The notes beneath the pieces were generated by a model, which was given only the letters and a program-made list of their open reading frames with translations, made no database searches and was not told where the DNA came from. The position numbers were made by a program, and so were the translations under genes. This document shows, in pieces, positions 35,455 through 44,423 of a stretch of DNA of 64,000 nucleotides (position 1 is its first letter; each line of letters begins with the position of its first letter). This stretch comes from Pseudovibrio sp. Alg231-02 (lineage in GTDB: Bacteria > Pseudomonadota > Alphaproteobacteria > Rhizobiales > Stappiaceae). The stretch spans positions 187,753 to 251,752 of the forward strand of contig NZ_FREX01000006.1 in NCBI RefSeq assembly GCF_900143565.1, read 5' to 3'.

Positions 35455-36399
35455 ATGAACCTGGTCTTATCTCTCAAAAGCTTCAACGAACCTGAGTGGA
35501 TCGACCGTTTGCAGGCACTTCTTCCCAATCGAAAGATTGAGGGCTGGAACGGCGGCGTCGCTGAGCCCGAAAAAGCAGAATATCTCCTTGCCTGGAAACC
35601 AGACCCTGCCGTCTTTTCTGCCCTGCCCAACCTTAAAGTGATCTTCTCATTGGGCGCAGGTGTCGATCATCTGACCTCATTGCCGGAACTCCCCAACCTC
35701 CCGTTGGTCCGGATTGTTGACCCAGACCTCACCAGCCGCATGACAGAGTGGGTGGTCTTCCAAACGCTTCTCCACCATCGCCAACATTTAACTTATGCCG
35801 CTCAGCAGGAGGCAGGTGTTTGGCATGGACACAGGCAATGGGCAGCAAAGGACGTACGCGTTGGTATTCTGGGGCTTGGTGAGCTGGGGTTGGACTCTGC
35901 AAAAGCCCTCAAAGCGCTGGGCTTTAACGTTGCCGGGTGGTCTCGCTCGCCAAAAGATGTAGACGGCATTGAAAGCTTTGCCGGTGAAGACCAGCTTGAG
36001 GCGTTCCTTAATCGTACTGACATCCTGATCAATCTGTTGCCCTCAACACCTGCCACGCACAAGCTGGTCAATGCAGAGCGATTGGCCATGTTGTCTCAAT
36101 CTGGCGCATTAGGAGGGCCTGTCTACATCAACGCCGGACGTGGTGCGACTCAGGATGAAGCTGCGATCAACACAGCTTTGACATCCAGCCAGCTCAAAGG
36201 TGCCAGCCTTGACGTGTTCGCGATTGAGCCTCTGGCTGACACAAGTCCTCTCTGGCAGCAGAAAAACTGCATCATCACACCGCATGTCGCAGCTGAAAGC
36301 GACCCGCAAGCTCTCTCCGAATATGTTGCTCAGCAAATCAAGGGATTTGAGCGAGGTGAAGCGCTCGAGAACCTAGTTGATTTGGAGGTCGGGTATTAA
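35455..36399 (+). CDS. ghrA: D-2-hydroxyacid dehydrogenase (GhrA-type glyoxylate/hydroxypyruvate reductase)
   Basis: 314 residues from the ATG at 35455, preferred because GGAG lies six bases upstream. It has the GhrA layout: VIFSLGAGVDHL, the NAD(P) motif GILGLGELGLDSAKAL, NLLPSTPATHKLVNAERL, the catalytic-site NAGRGATQDEAAI and a C-terminal TPHVAAESDPQALSEYV with the catalytic His. It reduces glyoxylate or hydroxypyruvate with NADPH. Here it follows the nitrilases by 89 bases and may reduce a 2-oxo acid or oxidise a hydroxy acid formed from hydroxynitriles. That link is inference. Confidence 0.88.
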   Translation: MNLVLSLKSFNEPEWIDRLQALLPNRKIEGWNGGVAEPEKAEYLLAWKPDPAVFSALPNLKVIFSLGAGVDHLTSLPELPNLPLVRIVDPDLTSRMTEWVVFQTLLHHRQHLTYAAQQEAGVWHGHRQWAAKDVRVGILGLGELGLDSAKALKALGFNVAGWSRSPKDVDGIESFAGEDQLEAFLNRTDILINLLPSTPATHKLVNAERLAMLSQSGALGGPVYINAGRGATQDEAAINTALTSSQLKGASLDVFAIEPLADTSPLWQQKNCIITPHVAAESDPQALSEYVAQQIKGFERGEALENLVDLEVGY

Positions 36400-36502
36400 G
36401 TTCACCTGATTCTTGATGAAACCTTAGTTTAGAGTGCCAAATACCGGAAGAAGTTGAGTGCGGAGATCAATCTAAGGTTCAGCTGCGAGGAGTAGCATCA
36501 AA

Positions 36503-36526
36503 CACAACTATAACAATTAAGTTGTG
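36503..36526 (+). promoter_or_regulatory. Hairpin abutting the flp start codon
   Basis: Perfect 7-bp arms CACAACT (36503-36509) and AGTTGTG (36520-36526) with a 10-base loop end five bases before the flp ATG. No Shine-Dalgarno is visible between. It could be a protein-binding dyad or an RNA structure that limits pilin translation. Confidence 0.4.
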
Positions 36527-36531
36527 ACCTG

Positions 36532-36747
36532 ATGCTCTCCATAATCCGAGGTTTGTTCCAGCGAGATCTGGGCAGCGCGACTATTGAATTTAGCCTCATC
36601 TCTGGCCTCATCGCTCTGGCGATTCTTGCCATGGTGTCCGCACCAACGCTCAGCAGTGCCTCTTTTATTGCTAAGAATGCTGTATCACAGCCAAACGCAG
36701 CCGAGCGTGATCTTCAATTGTGGGAACTGGTGAGGCCAAACAATTAA
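36532..36747 (+). CDS. Flp-type IVb pilin
   Basis: A 71-residue prepilin. The leader MLSIIRGLFQRDLG ends in Gly14, followed by SATIEFSLISGLIALAILAMV: Glu at +5 and a hydrophobic helix are the Flp/TadE processing signature for CpaA. The residue at +6 is Phe rather than the usual Tyr of Flp pilins. The soluble part is short (SAS...VRPNN), as in Flp, so it is probably the major pilin of the Tad pilus. It is the only pilin-size gene here, upstream of cpaA. No ribosome site precedes the ATG. Confidence 0.8.
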   Translation: MLSIIRGLFQRDLGSATIEFSLISGLIALAILAMVSAPTLSSASFIAKNAVSQPNAAERDLQLWELVRPNN

Positions 36748-36855
36748 ATTTGTAAATAAATGAATTTTAGCGAGACAAAAATACCAAGTGTTAAGGCCTT
36801 CTTTGGAATTACCCTTGCAAAACCATAGCATGGTATTTGTGGGGGAGATCACGAC

Positions 36856-37368
36856 ATGATTGCAAATGGACTATTGATCATTTTTCCATTGCTGCTTGCA
36901 ATCGCTGCATTCTTTGATCTCTTCACAATGACGATCCCGAACAAGCTTAACCTGATTATAGTCGTTGCCTTTGTCAGTTTGGCCTTCTTATTGCAATTGC
37001 CCCTAGAACAGGTTGGCATGAGCTTCGCACTCGGCTTCGGTGTGATGGTTGTCGGCTTCGGCCTGTTCGCGCTCGGTGTTATGGGCGGCGGTGATGTGAA
37101 GTTCCTCGCTACAATCTCTCTTTGGCTCGGTCTCTCGATGAACATGCTGGACTTTATTTTGCTGACCAGCATTTATGGCGGAGCATTAACGCTGGTTATC
37201 CTGGCCTTGCGTAGGGTTCCGTACTTTCCGCAGTTCATGCAGGGGCAGGAATGGCTCTTAAGATTGCATGACAGAAAAGCAGGCGTTCCATACGGGATTG
37301 CAATCGCAATTGCGGGGATTCAGGTGTACCCGAAGACCTTCTGGTTTGCTCAAATTCCAACTTTCTGA
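36856..37368 (+). CDS. cpaA: Prepilin peptidase CpaA/TadV
   Basis: A 170-residue membrane protein with about five spans and both catalytic Asp motifs of the type IV prepilin peptidase family: the first in AAFFDLFTMTIPN and the second in GVMGGGDVKFLA (GxGD). It lacks the N-terminal methylase part of PilD, as in CpaA/TadV. It processes Flp and TadE-type prepilins at the inner membrane. It follows flp by 108 bases. A 231-base spacer with a CtrA-like site separates it from cpaB. Confidence 0.93.
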   Translation: MIANGLLIIFPLLLAIAAFFDLFTMTIPNKLNLIIVVAFVSLAFLLQLPLEQVGMSFALGFGVMVVGFGLFALGVMGGGDVKFLATISLWLGLSMNMLDFILLTSIYGGALTLVILALRRVPYFPQFMQGQEWLLRLHDRKAGVPYGIAIAIAGIQVYPKTFWFAQIPTF

Positions 37369-37518
37369 GCATTTCGCGAGCAAATCATCTTAGTAAAGTA
37401 TTAATGTTTTGAACTAGTGTGCTTTCACTGGCGCTAACCTATTGCTGTTCATGCATGTTCCTAATTTTGACTCTATGCACATAAGTAAACAATACAAATG
37501 TAGTGATGTTACGGAATA

Positions 37519-37533
37519 TTAACTATGTCTTGA
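37519..37533. promoter_or_regulatory. CtrA-like site upstream of cpaB
   Basis: TTAA-N7-TTGA at 37519-37533 differs by one base from the CtrA consensus TTAA-N7-TTAA, about 67 bases before the cpaB start. In Caulobacter, CtrA controls pilus genes. In AT-rich DNA such a near match can occur by chance. Confidence 0.25.
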
Positions 37534-37599
37534 CAATTTTTGCTCAAATTAGGGTTAACGAATGCTGCTTAGCTAAATCTCTTAGAGGGTGGGTGCCAC

Positions 37600-38379
37600 A
37601 TGAAGGCCTCCAGATTACTAGTTTTAATTATCGCTTTAAGCGCCGGTGGGTTGGCCGCCTGGCTGAACCTGTCTTCCGGTTCCCGGGAGCAGTCGCCAAC
37701 CATTGTTGCTCCAGTACAAGAAATTCCATCACTGGATATTCTTGTTGCAGCGCAGGATCTCAAAGTCGGCACATCTCTTACCCAAGGCGATTTAGCTTGG
37801 GCTAAATGGCCAGAAGAATCTGTAACTGATGGCGTAATCTTGCGCGGCTCAAGCCCAAATGCAGATGAAGAATTTCTGGGGCAGATTATCAAAGCAGCGA
37901 TGTTCAGCGGGGAACCAATCCGTGCAGAGCGTCTCATTGATACGGACAAAGGCTTCCTGGCAGCGATCCTCCCAAAAGGAAAACGCGCCGTTGCTGTTCC
38001 GGTTGATGCAGTCTCTACCGCAGGTGGTTTCATCCTTCCAGGAGACAAGGTTGACGTGCTGATCAGCATGCAAGCCAAAAAACGCGAAGACGGCTTCATC
38101 AGTGAAACGCTCCTCGAGAATATCAAGGTGCTCGCTATCGATACCACGACGGCCTCTGAAAACAGTGAGAAGGCGATGTCTCCAGACCAAACAGCTACAC
38201 TGGAACTCTTGCCCCACGAAGCTGAGGCTATCGCTCGCGCAACCCAGATGGGAACTCTCTCGCTCTCATTGCGCAGCGCTGCAGATTCCAGAGACGGTTT
38301 GAAGCAACCGCCGCGCGTCAAAGGTGGTGTGAAGTTCGTAAAGTACGGGATTGCCTCCCAGTCTGTTAACGGAAATTAG
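37600..38379 (+). CDS. cpaB: Flp pilus assembly protein CpaB (RcpC)
   Basis: 259 residues with an N-terminal signal-anchor (RLLVLIIALSAGGLAAWLNL), then an SAF-like domain: DILVAAQDLKVGTSLTQGDLAWAKWP, the GEPIRAERL loop and RAVAVPVDAVSTAGGFILPGDKVDVL (the classic GGxxxPGDxVD motif). It is a periplasmic part of the Tad secretion channel, thought to assist the secretin CpaC. AGAGGGTGG provides the ribosome site. It is followed by cpaC 10 bases later, so the two are coupled in one operon. Confidence 0.93.
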   Translation: MKASRLLVLIIALSAGGLAAWLNLSSGSREQSPTIVAPVQEIPSLDILVAAQDLKVGTSLTQGDLAWAKWPEESVTDGVILRGSSPNADEEFLGQIIKAAMFSGEPIRAERLIDTDKGFLAAILPKGKRAVAVPVDAVSTAGGFILPGDKVDVLISMQAKKREDGFISETLLENIKVLAIDTTTASENSEKAMSPDQTATLELLPHEAEAIARATQMGTLSLSLRSAADSRDGLKQPPRVKGGVKFVKYGIASQSVNGN

Positions 38380-38389
38380 TAGGTAAACT

Positions 38390-39841
38390 ATGGTTTTTCA
38401 TCGACAAATTAGTCTGGCGAGAAGTTTACCGCAAAAATGCCGCCTCAGCGGAACTCTCATGCAGTTCCTTCTGATCTTTGCTCTAGCGCTTGTCGGACCG
38501 CAGATCGCATTCGCTCAGAACAATTATGAAGCCACGGTGGAAGTCACTTCCCAGCATCGCGACCATGTCCGCCAACTGAATGTTGGTAAAGGAAGATCTA
38601 TCGTCCTCAACACAAACGAGGAAGTTCGCGACGTCCTTGTCTCAAATCCAGATATTGCAGATGCTGTTGTCCGCACCAGAACCCGCGTTTTCGTCTTTGG
38701 TAATACAATCGGTCAAGCCTCGCTGGTTTTGTTTGGCAATGGTGGCCGCCAACTGGCATCGTTTAACCTAAATGTACAGCCTGATCCATCCGGATTGGTC
38801 GACCTCATCCAACGACTGCTGCCGAACTCCGCGATCAATGCTGACGTCGTCAATCAGAGTGTCGTCCTTTCAGGAACAGCAATCTCCGCCCTTGAAGCAC
38901 AACAAGCCTACGATATCGCGCTGCAGTTTGTGGGCAACGATAGTAAAAAAATTGTCAATACAATTGCGGTTGCCGAGAAAGATCAGGTCCAGCTTAAAGT
39001 AACAGTCGCTGAAGTTGACCGGACGACGATTAAGCAGCTTGGCGTTAACCTCCAAGGCTCACTCAAAATTGGTGCTCTTGATGTCAATTTCAATACGTCG
39101 CCTGCTTATAACATCAACCCTTCTGTCGTAAATGCAGGATCCCTGGCAGGTAAGTTAGGGTTCGATGGCGGTACGCTTAATCCCACGATCAAAGCGCTCG
39201 AGCGTGAAGGGGTAATGAGAACACTGGCGGAGCCAACACTTGTAGCGGTCTCTGGCGAAAACGCTAGCTTCCTCGCCGGTGGTGAGTTCCCGATCCCGGT
39301 TGCTTACGAAGACAATAAAGTAAGTCTTGAATTTAAACCTTTTGGTGTTGGGTTGGATTTCACTCCTGTCGTTCTTTCAGAAGGACGCATCAAGCTGCGT
39401 GTAAAAACCGAAGTCAGTGAGTTAAGTTCTGAGGGCGCTGTAAGTATCGCAGGTGCTATTGCCGTTTCTGCACTTAAAGTTCGCCGAGCGGAGTCTACAC
39501 TCGAGCTCCCTTCTGGAGGAACCTTGGTTATGGCAGGTCTCCTGAAGCAGAATTATGGGCAGGAGATTGACGGGATACCTGGCTTAAAGAATATCCCAAT
39601 TCTCGGTACCATGTTTAAGAGCCGCGATTATATCAATCGCCAAACTGAACTTGTAATTTTTGTGACGCCTTATGTTGTGAGACCAATCGCGCGATCTCAA
39701 GTTGCGCGACCTGATGATAATTTTGCAGCACCAAGTGATCAATCTACAATCTTTCTAAACCAATTAAGCCGGATTTACAGGGGAACAGACGCTCCTGTGA
39801 AAGGGAATTATCACGGCAAAATTGGCTACATTTACGAGTGA
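38390..39841 (+). CDS. cpaC: Tad pilus secretin CpaC (RcpA)
   Basis: 483 residues. A long signal peptide (basic start, FLLIFALALVGPQIAFA) cleaves near residue 44. Then follows the pilus N-domain (GRSIVLNTNEEVRDVLVSNPDIADAV), a BON-like part and the secretin core (LAEPTLVAVSGENASFLAGGEFPIPV; LRVKTEVSELS; GTLVMAGLLKQN; PILGTMFKSRDY), ending in TELVIFVTPYVV. It forms the outer-membrane pore of the Flp pilus. The frame overlaps the next gene's alternative GTG, and cpaD starts a few bases on. Confidence 0.95.
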   Translation: MVFHRQISLARSLPQKCRLSGTLMQFLLIFALALVGPQIAFAQNNYEATVEVTSQHRDHVRQLNVGKGRSIVLNTNEEVRDVLVSNPDIADAVVRTRTRVFVFGNTIGQASLVLFGNGGRQLASFNLNVQPDPSGLVDLIQRLLPNSAINADVVNQSVVLSGTAISALEAQQAYDIALQFVGNDSKKIVNTIAVAEKDQVQLKVTVAEVDRTTIKQLGVNLQGSLKIGALDVNFNTSPAYNINPSVVNAGSLAGKLGFDGGTLNPTIKALEREGVMRTLAEPTLVAVSGENASFLAGGEFPIPVAYEDNKVSLEFKPFGVGLDFTPVVLSEGRIKLRVKTEVSELSSEGAVSIAGAIAVSALKVRRAESTLELPSGGTLVMAGLLKQNYGQEIDGIPGLKNIPILGTMFKSRDYINRQTELVIFVTPYVVRPIARSQVARPDDNFAAPSDQSTIFLNQLSRIYRGTDAPVKGNYHGKIGYIYE

Positions 39842-39852
39842 GGACAAGTGAA

Positions 39853-40587
39853 ATGAATACCCTACTGTCACCCACTTTGAAATGTGTACGCAAATTGAGA
39901 GAAGCTTCAGTAGTGCTCGGTGCTGTTGCTATGCTTGGAGCATGTCAGTCACAACCATCATATGTTGAACATCAGTCGATTGCAGACTTTGACTATCGGA
40001 AAAGACATCCGATTGTCATTACAGAGGCGCCTGAAAATTTTGATATTCCCGTAGCTGGGGAGATGCGCAATTTGAACGGGTCCATGAAAACGGCAGTTGC
40101 TGCTTTTGGTAAACAAGCAGACATCGATGGGAATGGATTTGTTGAGGTTTTAGTTCCGTCAGGTTCTGGGAATGAAGCAGCAGCAAAAGCTATTTCTCCT
40201 CAGATTCGCACCGCATTGAAAAAAGGCGGAGTAGCCGCAGATCATATTGTTATGAGGAGCTACGCTGTGTCTGACATGGGTGCATCAGCACCAGTCCGTC
40301 TTTCATTTATGCGTGTGAAAGGGATTGTGCGTGATTGCGGTAATTGGCCTGATGCGATGATAAGCAATCATCAAAACACAGACTATCACAACTTCGGGTG
40401 TGCTACTCAGGCAAACCTCGCTGCGATGGTCGATAATCCGACAGATCTGTTGCGACCACGCCCCTTGGGACCGAATGATCCCTCGAGAACCAATGAGATT
40501 TTGGCAAACAACCGATCTGGAGACCTGACTGCAGGTCAGTATGGAGCTGGTGTTGGCACAAACGTATCATCCGTGGCGCAGAACTAG
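39853..40587 (+). CDS. cpaD: Tad pilus lipoprotein CpaD
   Basis: 244 residues from the ATG at 39853 (AGGACAAGTG upstream). A lipoprotein signal ends at LGACQSQP (Cys acylated). The mature part carries the CpaD pattern: FDYRKRHPIVITEAPEN, SYAVSDMGASAPVRLSF, CGNWPDA and the NFGCATQANLAAMV region with DLLRPRPLGPND. It is an outer-membrane-associated partner of the secretin, found in alphaproteobacterial Tad systems. cpaE starts 12 bases after its stop. An in-frame GTG at 39838 overlapping cpaC is a less likely start. Confidence 0.92.
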   Translation: MNTLLSPTLKCVRKLREASVVLGAVAMLGACQSQPSYVEHQSIADFDYRKRHPIVITEAPENFDIPVAGEMRNLNGSMKTAVAAFGKQADIDGNGFVEVLVPSGSGNEAAAKAISPQIRTALKKGGVAADHIVMRSYAVSDMGASAPVRLSFMRVKGIVRDCGNWPDAMISNHQNTDYHNFGCATQANLAAMVDNPTDLLRPRPLGPNDPSRTNEILANNRSGDLTAGQYGAGVGTNVSSVAQN

Positions 40588-40598
40588 TGGGATAAACT

Positions 40599-41879
40599 AT
40601 GAGCGATTTAGCGCAGTTCGATTCAGATGCCTCATCACGGCAAGAAACGACGAGTCAGCTTTCAACTTCTGACTTTCAGTTTGTAAATATTCCGCGAATT
40701 TCTGTTCAGGCATTTTGCGTGGATTCGAGAACATCAGAGACGATCCAGAATGCGAGCTTAGATCGCCGGATGTCGAAGACGCATACGATGGTGCGACAAG
40801 GTGGTATTCCCGCAGCTGTAGAAACATTTGAAAGTGCCGCTACACCTAACTTCTTGATCGTCGAATCGTTGTCTAATCCAAAAGAGATGATCGCTGAGTT
40901 AGATCGACTGGCTGAGTACTGCGATGCTGGGACTAATGTTCTTGTGATTGGGCGCATAAATGATGTCAACTTGTACAGAACGCTCATTAGCAGGGGAGTC
41001 GGTGAGTACATTGTCGGACCAGTTGATATCCCTCAATTGATAAATACCATTGGTCAATTTTATGCAAATACTGACGCGGAACCCTTCGGTCGAACTGTGG
41101 CTGTGATCGGTGCTAAAGGTGGATGTGGTGCATCGTCAGTTGCTCATAACCTGTCTTGGTCAATTGCGAAAACACTCGATAACGATGTTGCTATTGCTGA
41201 TTTGGATTTGCCATTTGGAACAGCAGGTTTAGATTTTAATCAAGACCCATTACAAGGTATATTAGAAGCAATTGCATCTCCTGAGCGGCTTGATGACACG
41301 CTACTGGATCGCCTTCTTGCAAAGTGTAATGACCGTCTCAGATTGTTAGCAGCACCAGCTACGCTTGATCAAACCTACGATTTTGATACTGAGAAGTTTG
41401 ATCAAGTTATTGAGGTCATGCAGAAAGGAACGCCGACTGTCGTTCTTGACTTGCCGCACACGTGGAACAGCTGGGTACGGCATATCCTTGCACATGTAGA
41501 CGAAGTCTTGATTGTAGCTGAGCCTGATTTAGCAAATCTTCGAAATGCAAAGAATCTAGTAGATAGCATTGGTCAACTCCGACCAAATGACACAAAACCA
41601 TACTTGGTTTTGAACAAGGTTGGCATTCCGAAACGACCTGAAATTAAGCCTGATGAGTTTAGTAGCGCTTTAGATGTGGTTTCTTTAGCGGTAATGCCGT
41701 TTGAGCCTGCATTGTTTGGGACTGCATCTAACAACGGTCAGATGATTGCAGAGTTTGATAGCAAACACGCTGTTGCGGGTTTGTTTGAAGAGATTGCGGC
41801 CAAGGTCACAGGCAAGGCTGAGACGTATACAAAAAGCAAGTCACTCATCGCATCTCTTATTAAAAAAGTCCGCAAATAG
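40599..41879 (+). CDS. cpaE: Tad pilus localisation ATPase CpaE (TadZ)
   Basis: 426 residues. An N-terminal receiver-like domain (about 100-150: PNFLIVESLSNPKEM; LVIGRINDVNLYRTLISRGVGEYIVGP) precedes a MinD/ParA-like ATPase with a deviant Walker A (IGAKGGCGASSVAHN), the DLDLPFGTAGLDFN loop and VVLDLPHTW. TadZ/CpaE positions the pilus at the cell pole. It is 12 bases after cpaD and 42 bases before cpaF. The region is visibly AT-richer than the metabolic genes to the left. Confidence 0.93.
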   Translation: MSDLAQFDSDASSRQETTSQLSTSDFQFVNIPRISVQAFCVDSRTSETIQNASLDRRMSKTHTMVRQGGIPAAVETFESAATPNFLIVESLSNPKEMIAELDRLAEYCDAGTNVLVIGRINDVNLYRTLISRGVGEYIVGPVDIPQLINTIGQFYANTDAEPFGRTVAVIGAKGGCGASSVAHNLSWSIAKTLDNDVAIADLDLPFGTAGLDFNQDPLQGILEAIASPERLDDTLLDRLLAKCNDRLRLLAAPATLDQTYDFDTEKFDQVIEVMQKGTPTVVLDLPHTWNSWVRHILAHVDEVLIVAEPDLANLRNAKNLVDSIGQLRPNDTKPYLVLNKVGIPKRPEIKPDEFSSALDVVSLAVMPFEPALFGTASNNGQMIAEFDSKHAVAGLFEEIAAKVTGKAETYTKSKSLIASLIKKVRK

Positions 41880-41920
41880 TCCTCTGGTTGATTTTGTGCT
41901 GATTTCAAAGGCGGAAGAAT

Positions 41921-43402
41921 ATGTTTGGTAGACGTGGCAACGGTGAATTTGGAAACAAAAATCCAAAGTCTGCTCCAGTAAATCCTGCGATACAGAAACA
42001 GGCAACAAAGCCTGCTGTCCAGGACACACCAAGCACTGCAAAACCTAAGTCGTCTGGCGCCGAAGTTCAGCAGGAAAAGCCCAAAGAAACTGCTCCTGAA
42101 ACACAACGAACTCAGGAGTACTACGCAACCAAGGCATCGATTTTCAATGCATTGGTGGAGGCAATCGATCTTTCGCAATTGAGCCGGTTGGATCAAGAAG
42201 ATGCACGTGACGAGATCCGGGATGTCGTCAACGACATCATTGCCCTCAAAAACCTCGTCATGTCGATTTCTGAGCAAGAAGATTTGCTTGAAGATATTTG
42301 TAACGATGTGTTGGGCTACGGACCACTTGAGCCGCTATTAGCCCGTGATGACATTGCCGATATCATGGTGAATGGGGCGAACACCATCTACATCGAAACT
42401 GCTGGCATGGTGGAGCAAACAAACATCCAGTTTCGCGATAATCGTCAGCTGATGAACATTTGCCAGCGGATTGTGTCTCAGGTTGGTCGTCGTGTAGATG
42501 AAGCCAGCCCGATATGTGATGCACGCCTTCCTGATGGCTCTCGCGTAAACGTGATTGCCCCACCGCTGTCATTGGACGGACCAGCGCTGACAATTCGTAA
42601 GTTTAAGAAAGACAAGCTTACACTCGACCAGCTGGTGAATTTTGGTTCGATTTCGCCTGAAGGCGCTGAGATCTTGGAAATCATTGGCCGGGTCCAATGT
42701 AACACGGTTATTTCGGGTGGTACGGGCTCAGGCAAAACCACGCTTTTGAACTGCTTAACGCGCTATATCGATAGCACGGAGCGCATTATCACTTGTGAAG
42801 ACAGTGCCGAACTCCAACTTCAGCAGCCACATGTCGTCAGATTGGAAACCAGACCTCCAAATCTGGAAGGTGAGGGTGAGATCACAATGCGTGATCTTGT
42901 AAAAAACTGTCTGCGTATGCGCCCTGAGCGGATCATTGTCGGTGAGGTGCGTGGCCCAGAGGTCTTTGACTTGCTTCAGGCAATGAACACCGGTCACGAT
43001 GGCTCAATGGGTACGATTCACTCCAACTCCCCACGTGAGTGCTTGAAGCGTATTGAATCCATGATTGCTCTTGGGGGGTTCTCTCTTCCATCTAAAACAG
43101 TACGCGAGATCATTGTTGGCTCTATTGATGTAATTGTTCAGGCTGCACGTTTGAGAGATGGCTCCCGTCGTATCACCCATATCACTGAGGTTGTAGGAAT
43201 GGAGGGTGATGTCATCACGACACAAGATCTCTTCACCTATGACATCACAGGAGAAGACGCGAATGGCAAAATCATAGGCCAGCATCGCTCTACCGGCATA
43301 GGACGTCCGCTCTTCTGGGAAAGAGCAAGATACTTCAACGAGGAAGAGCGGCTAGCCCGCGCGCTGGATGCTTCAGATGTTTCTGGAGGATTACATGGCT
43401 GA
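41921..43402 (+). CDS. cpaF: Tad pilus assembly ATPase CpaF (TadA)
   Basis: 493 residues. A disordered, Pro/Lys-rich start (1-60) is followed by the PulE/VirB11 core: [16 protein letters not shown], Walker [13 protein letters not shown], the Asp box [16 protein letters not shown], Walker B-containing [16 protein letters not shown] and the His box [15 protein letters not shown]. It is the cytoplasmic hexameric motor driving pilin assembly and possibly retraction. The GGCGGAAG ribosome site precedes the ATG. The stop lies eight bases inside tadB, so the two are translationally coupled. Confidence 0.96.
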   Translation: MFGRRGNGEFGNKNPKSAPVNPAIQKQATKPAVQDTPSTAKPKSSGAEVQQEKPKETAPETQRTQEYYATKASIFNALVEAIDLSQLSRLDQEDARDEIRDVVNDIIALKNLVMSISEQEDLLEDICNDVLGYGPLEPLLARDDIADIMVNGANTIYIETAGMVEQTNIQFRDNRQLMNICQRIVSQVGRRVDEASPICDARLPDGSRVNVIAPPLSLDGPALTIRKFKKDKLTLDQLVNFGSISPEGAEILEIIGRVQCNTVISGGTGSGKTTLLNCLTRYIDSTERIITCEDSAELQLQQPHVVRLETRPPNLEGEGEITMRDLVKNCLRMRPERIIVGEVRGPEVFDLLQAMNTGHDGSMGTIHSNSPRECLKRIESMIALGGFSLPSKTVREIIVGSIDVIVQAARLRDGSRRITHITEVVGMEGDVITTQDLFTYDITGEDANGKIIGQHRSTGIGRPLFWERARYFNEEERLARALDASDVSGGLHG

Positions 43403-44414
43403 CTTGGATAACTTCTTAGCCTCTCCGCTCGCTGATTATCTGATTACAGCCTTGATTATGGTGAGTGTCATTGGTGTCACTTTCACACTATTGATGCCGT
43501 TGTTTTCTAAAGATAAATTAGGAAAGCGAAAAGAAGGCCTTGTTAATAGTAGTAATTCTGTGGCTGGGAGAAGTGCCAAAAGAGTAGATACAACTGCGAG
43601 GCGGAAATCAGTACAAGATCAACTTAAGACGATGGAGGCGGCTCAGGCAGCAAAGAAAAAAAGTGCTGATAAACCAATTTTTGCAGATTGGATTGGGCAA
43701 GCTGGTCTAACTTGGTCAAAACCTAAGTTTTACGTAATTTCAGTTGGTTGTGGTCTTTCTATCTTTCTTATCAGCGTATTGCTTGGTCAACCGATCTGGA
43801 TTTCGTTTGCGCTACTTTTTGTTGGCATCTTCGGTTTACCGCGACTTTATGTTTCTAGAAAGCGAAAGAAACGTTTCAGTAAATTTCTTGATGAGTTTCC
43901 AAACGCAGTAGATATCATTGTGCGCGGTATTAAATCAGGAATGCCGCTTGGAGACTGCATGCAAATTGCTGCAACAGAATCCAAAGATCCAGTCGGAGCT
44001 GAGTTTGCTCACGTGCTCGACAAAATGCATATGGGCATGCCGTTGGCGGAAGCAATACACTATATTCCCAAAAGAGTACCACTTCAGGAAACAAACTTTC
44101 TTGCAATCGTCATTACAATTCAAGCTCAAGCTGGCGGTAGTCTTTCTGAAGCACTCGGTAACTTATCAAAAACACTTCGTCAACGCAAAGAAATGAAGGG
44201 TAAGATTAAAGCCGTTAGTCAGGAAGCGAAAACTTCTGCTGCAATTATCGGCTCACTTCCATTTCTTGTGACACTAATGCTTTCAGCGGTAGCGCCAGAC
44301 TATATTGGTTTGCTCATTGAAACCGAAATTGGCCTAATTCTAGTTGGTATTGGTTTGTTTTGGATGTCGTTAGGTATACTGGTGATGCGCAAGATGATTG
44401 ACTTCAAAATATAG
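43395..44414 (+). CDS. tadB: Tad pilus platform protein TadB
   Basis: 339 residues from the ATG at 43395, chosen for a strong GGAGG five bases upstream; it overlaps the end of cpaF. Helices near residues 17-37, 115-155 and 280-335 flank the GspF/T2SSF domain (FLDEFPNAVDIIVRGIKSGMPL; AQAGGSLSEALGNLSKTLRQR). It forms the inner-membrane platform with TadC on which CpaF acts. Base composition is low in GC compared with neighbours outside the locus. Confidence 0.94.
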   Translation: MADLDNFLASPLADYLITALIMVSVIGVTFTLLMPLFSKDKLGKRKEGLVNSSNSVAGRSAKRVDTTARRKSVQDQLKTMEAAQAAKKKSADKPIFADWIGQAGLTWSKPKFYVISVGCGLSIFLISVLLGQPIWISFALLFVGIFGLPRLYVSRKRKKRFSKFLDEFPNAVDIIVRGIKSGMPLGDCMQIAATESKDPVGAEFAHVLDKMHMGMPLAEAIHYIPKRVPLQETNFLAIVITIQAQAGGSLSEALGNLSKTLRQRKEMKGKIKAVSQEAKTSAAIIGSLPFLVTLMLSAVAPDYIGLLIETEIGLILVGIGLFWMSLGILVMRKMIDFKI

Positions 44415-44423
44415 GTCCTTGGT

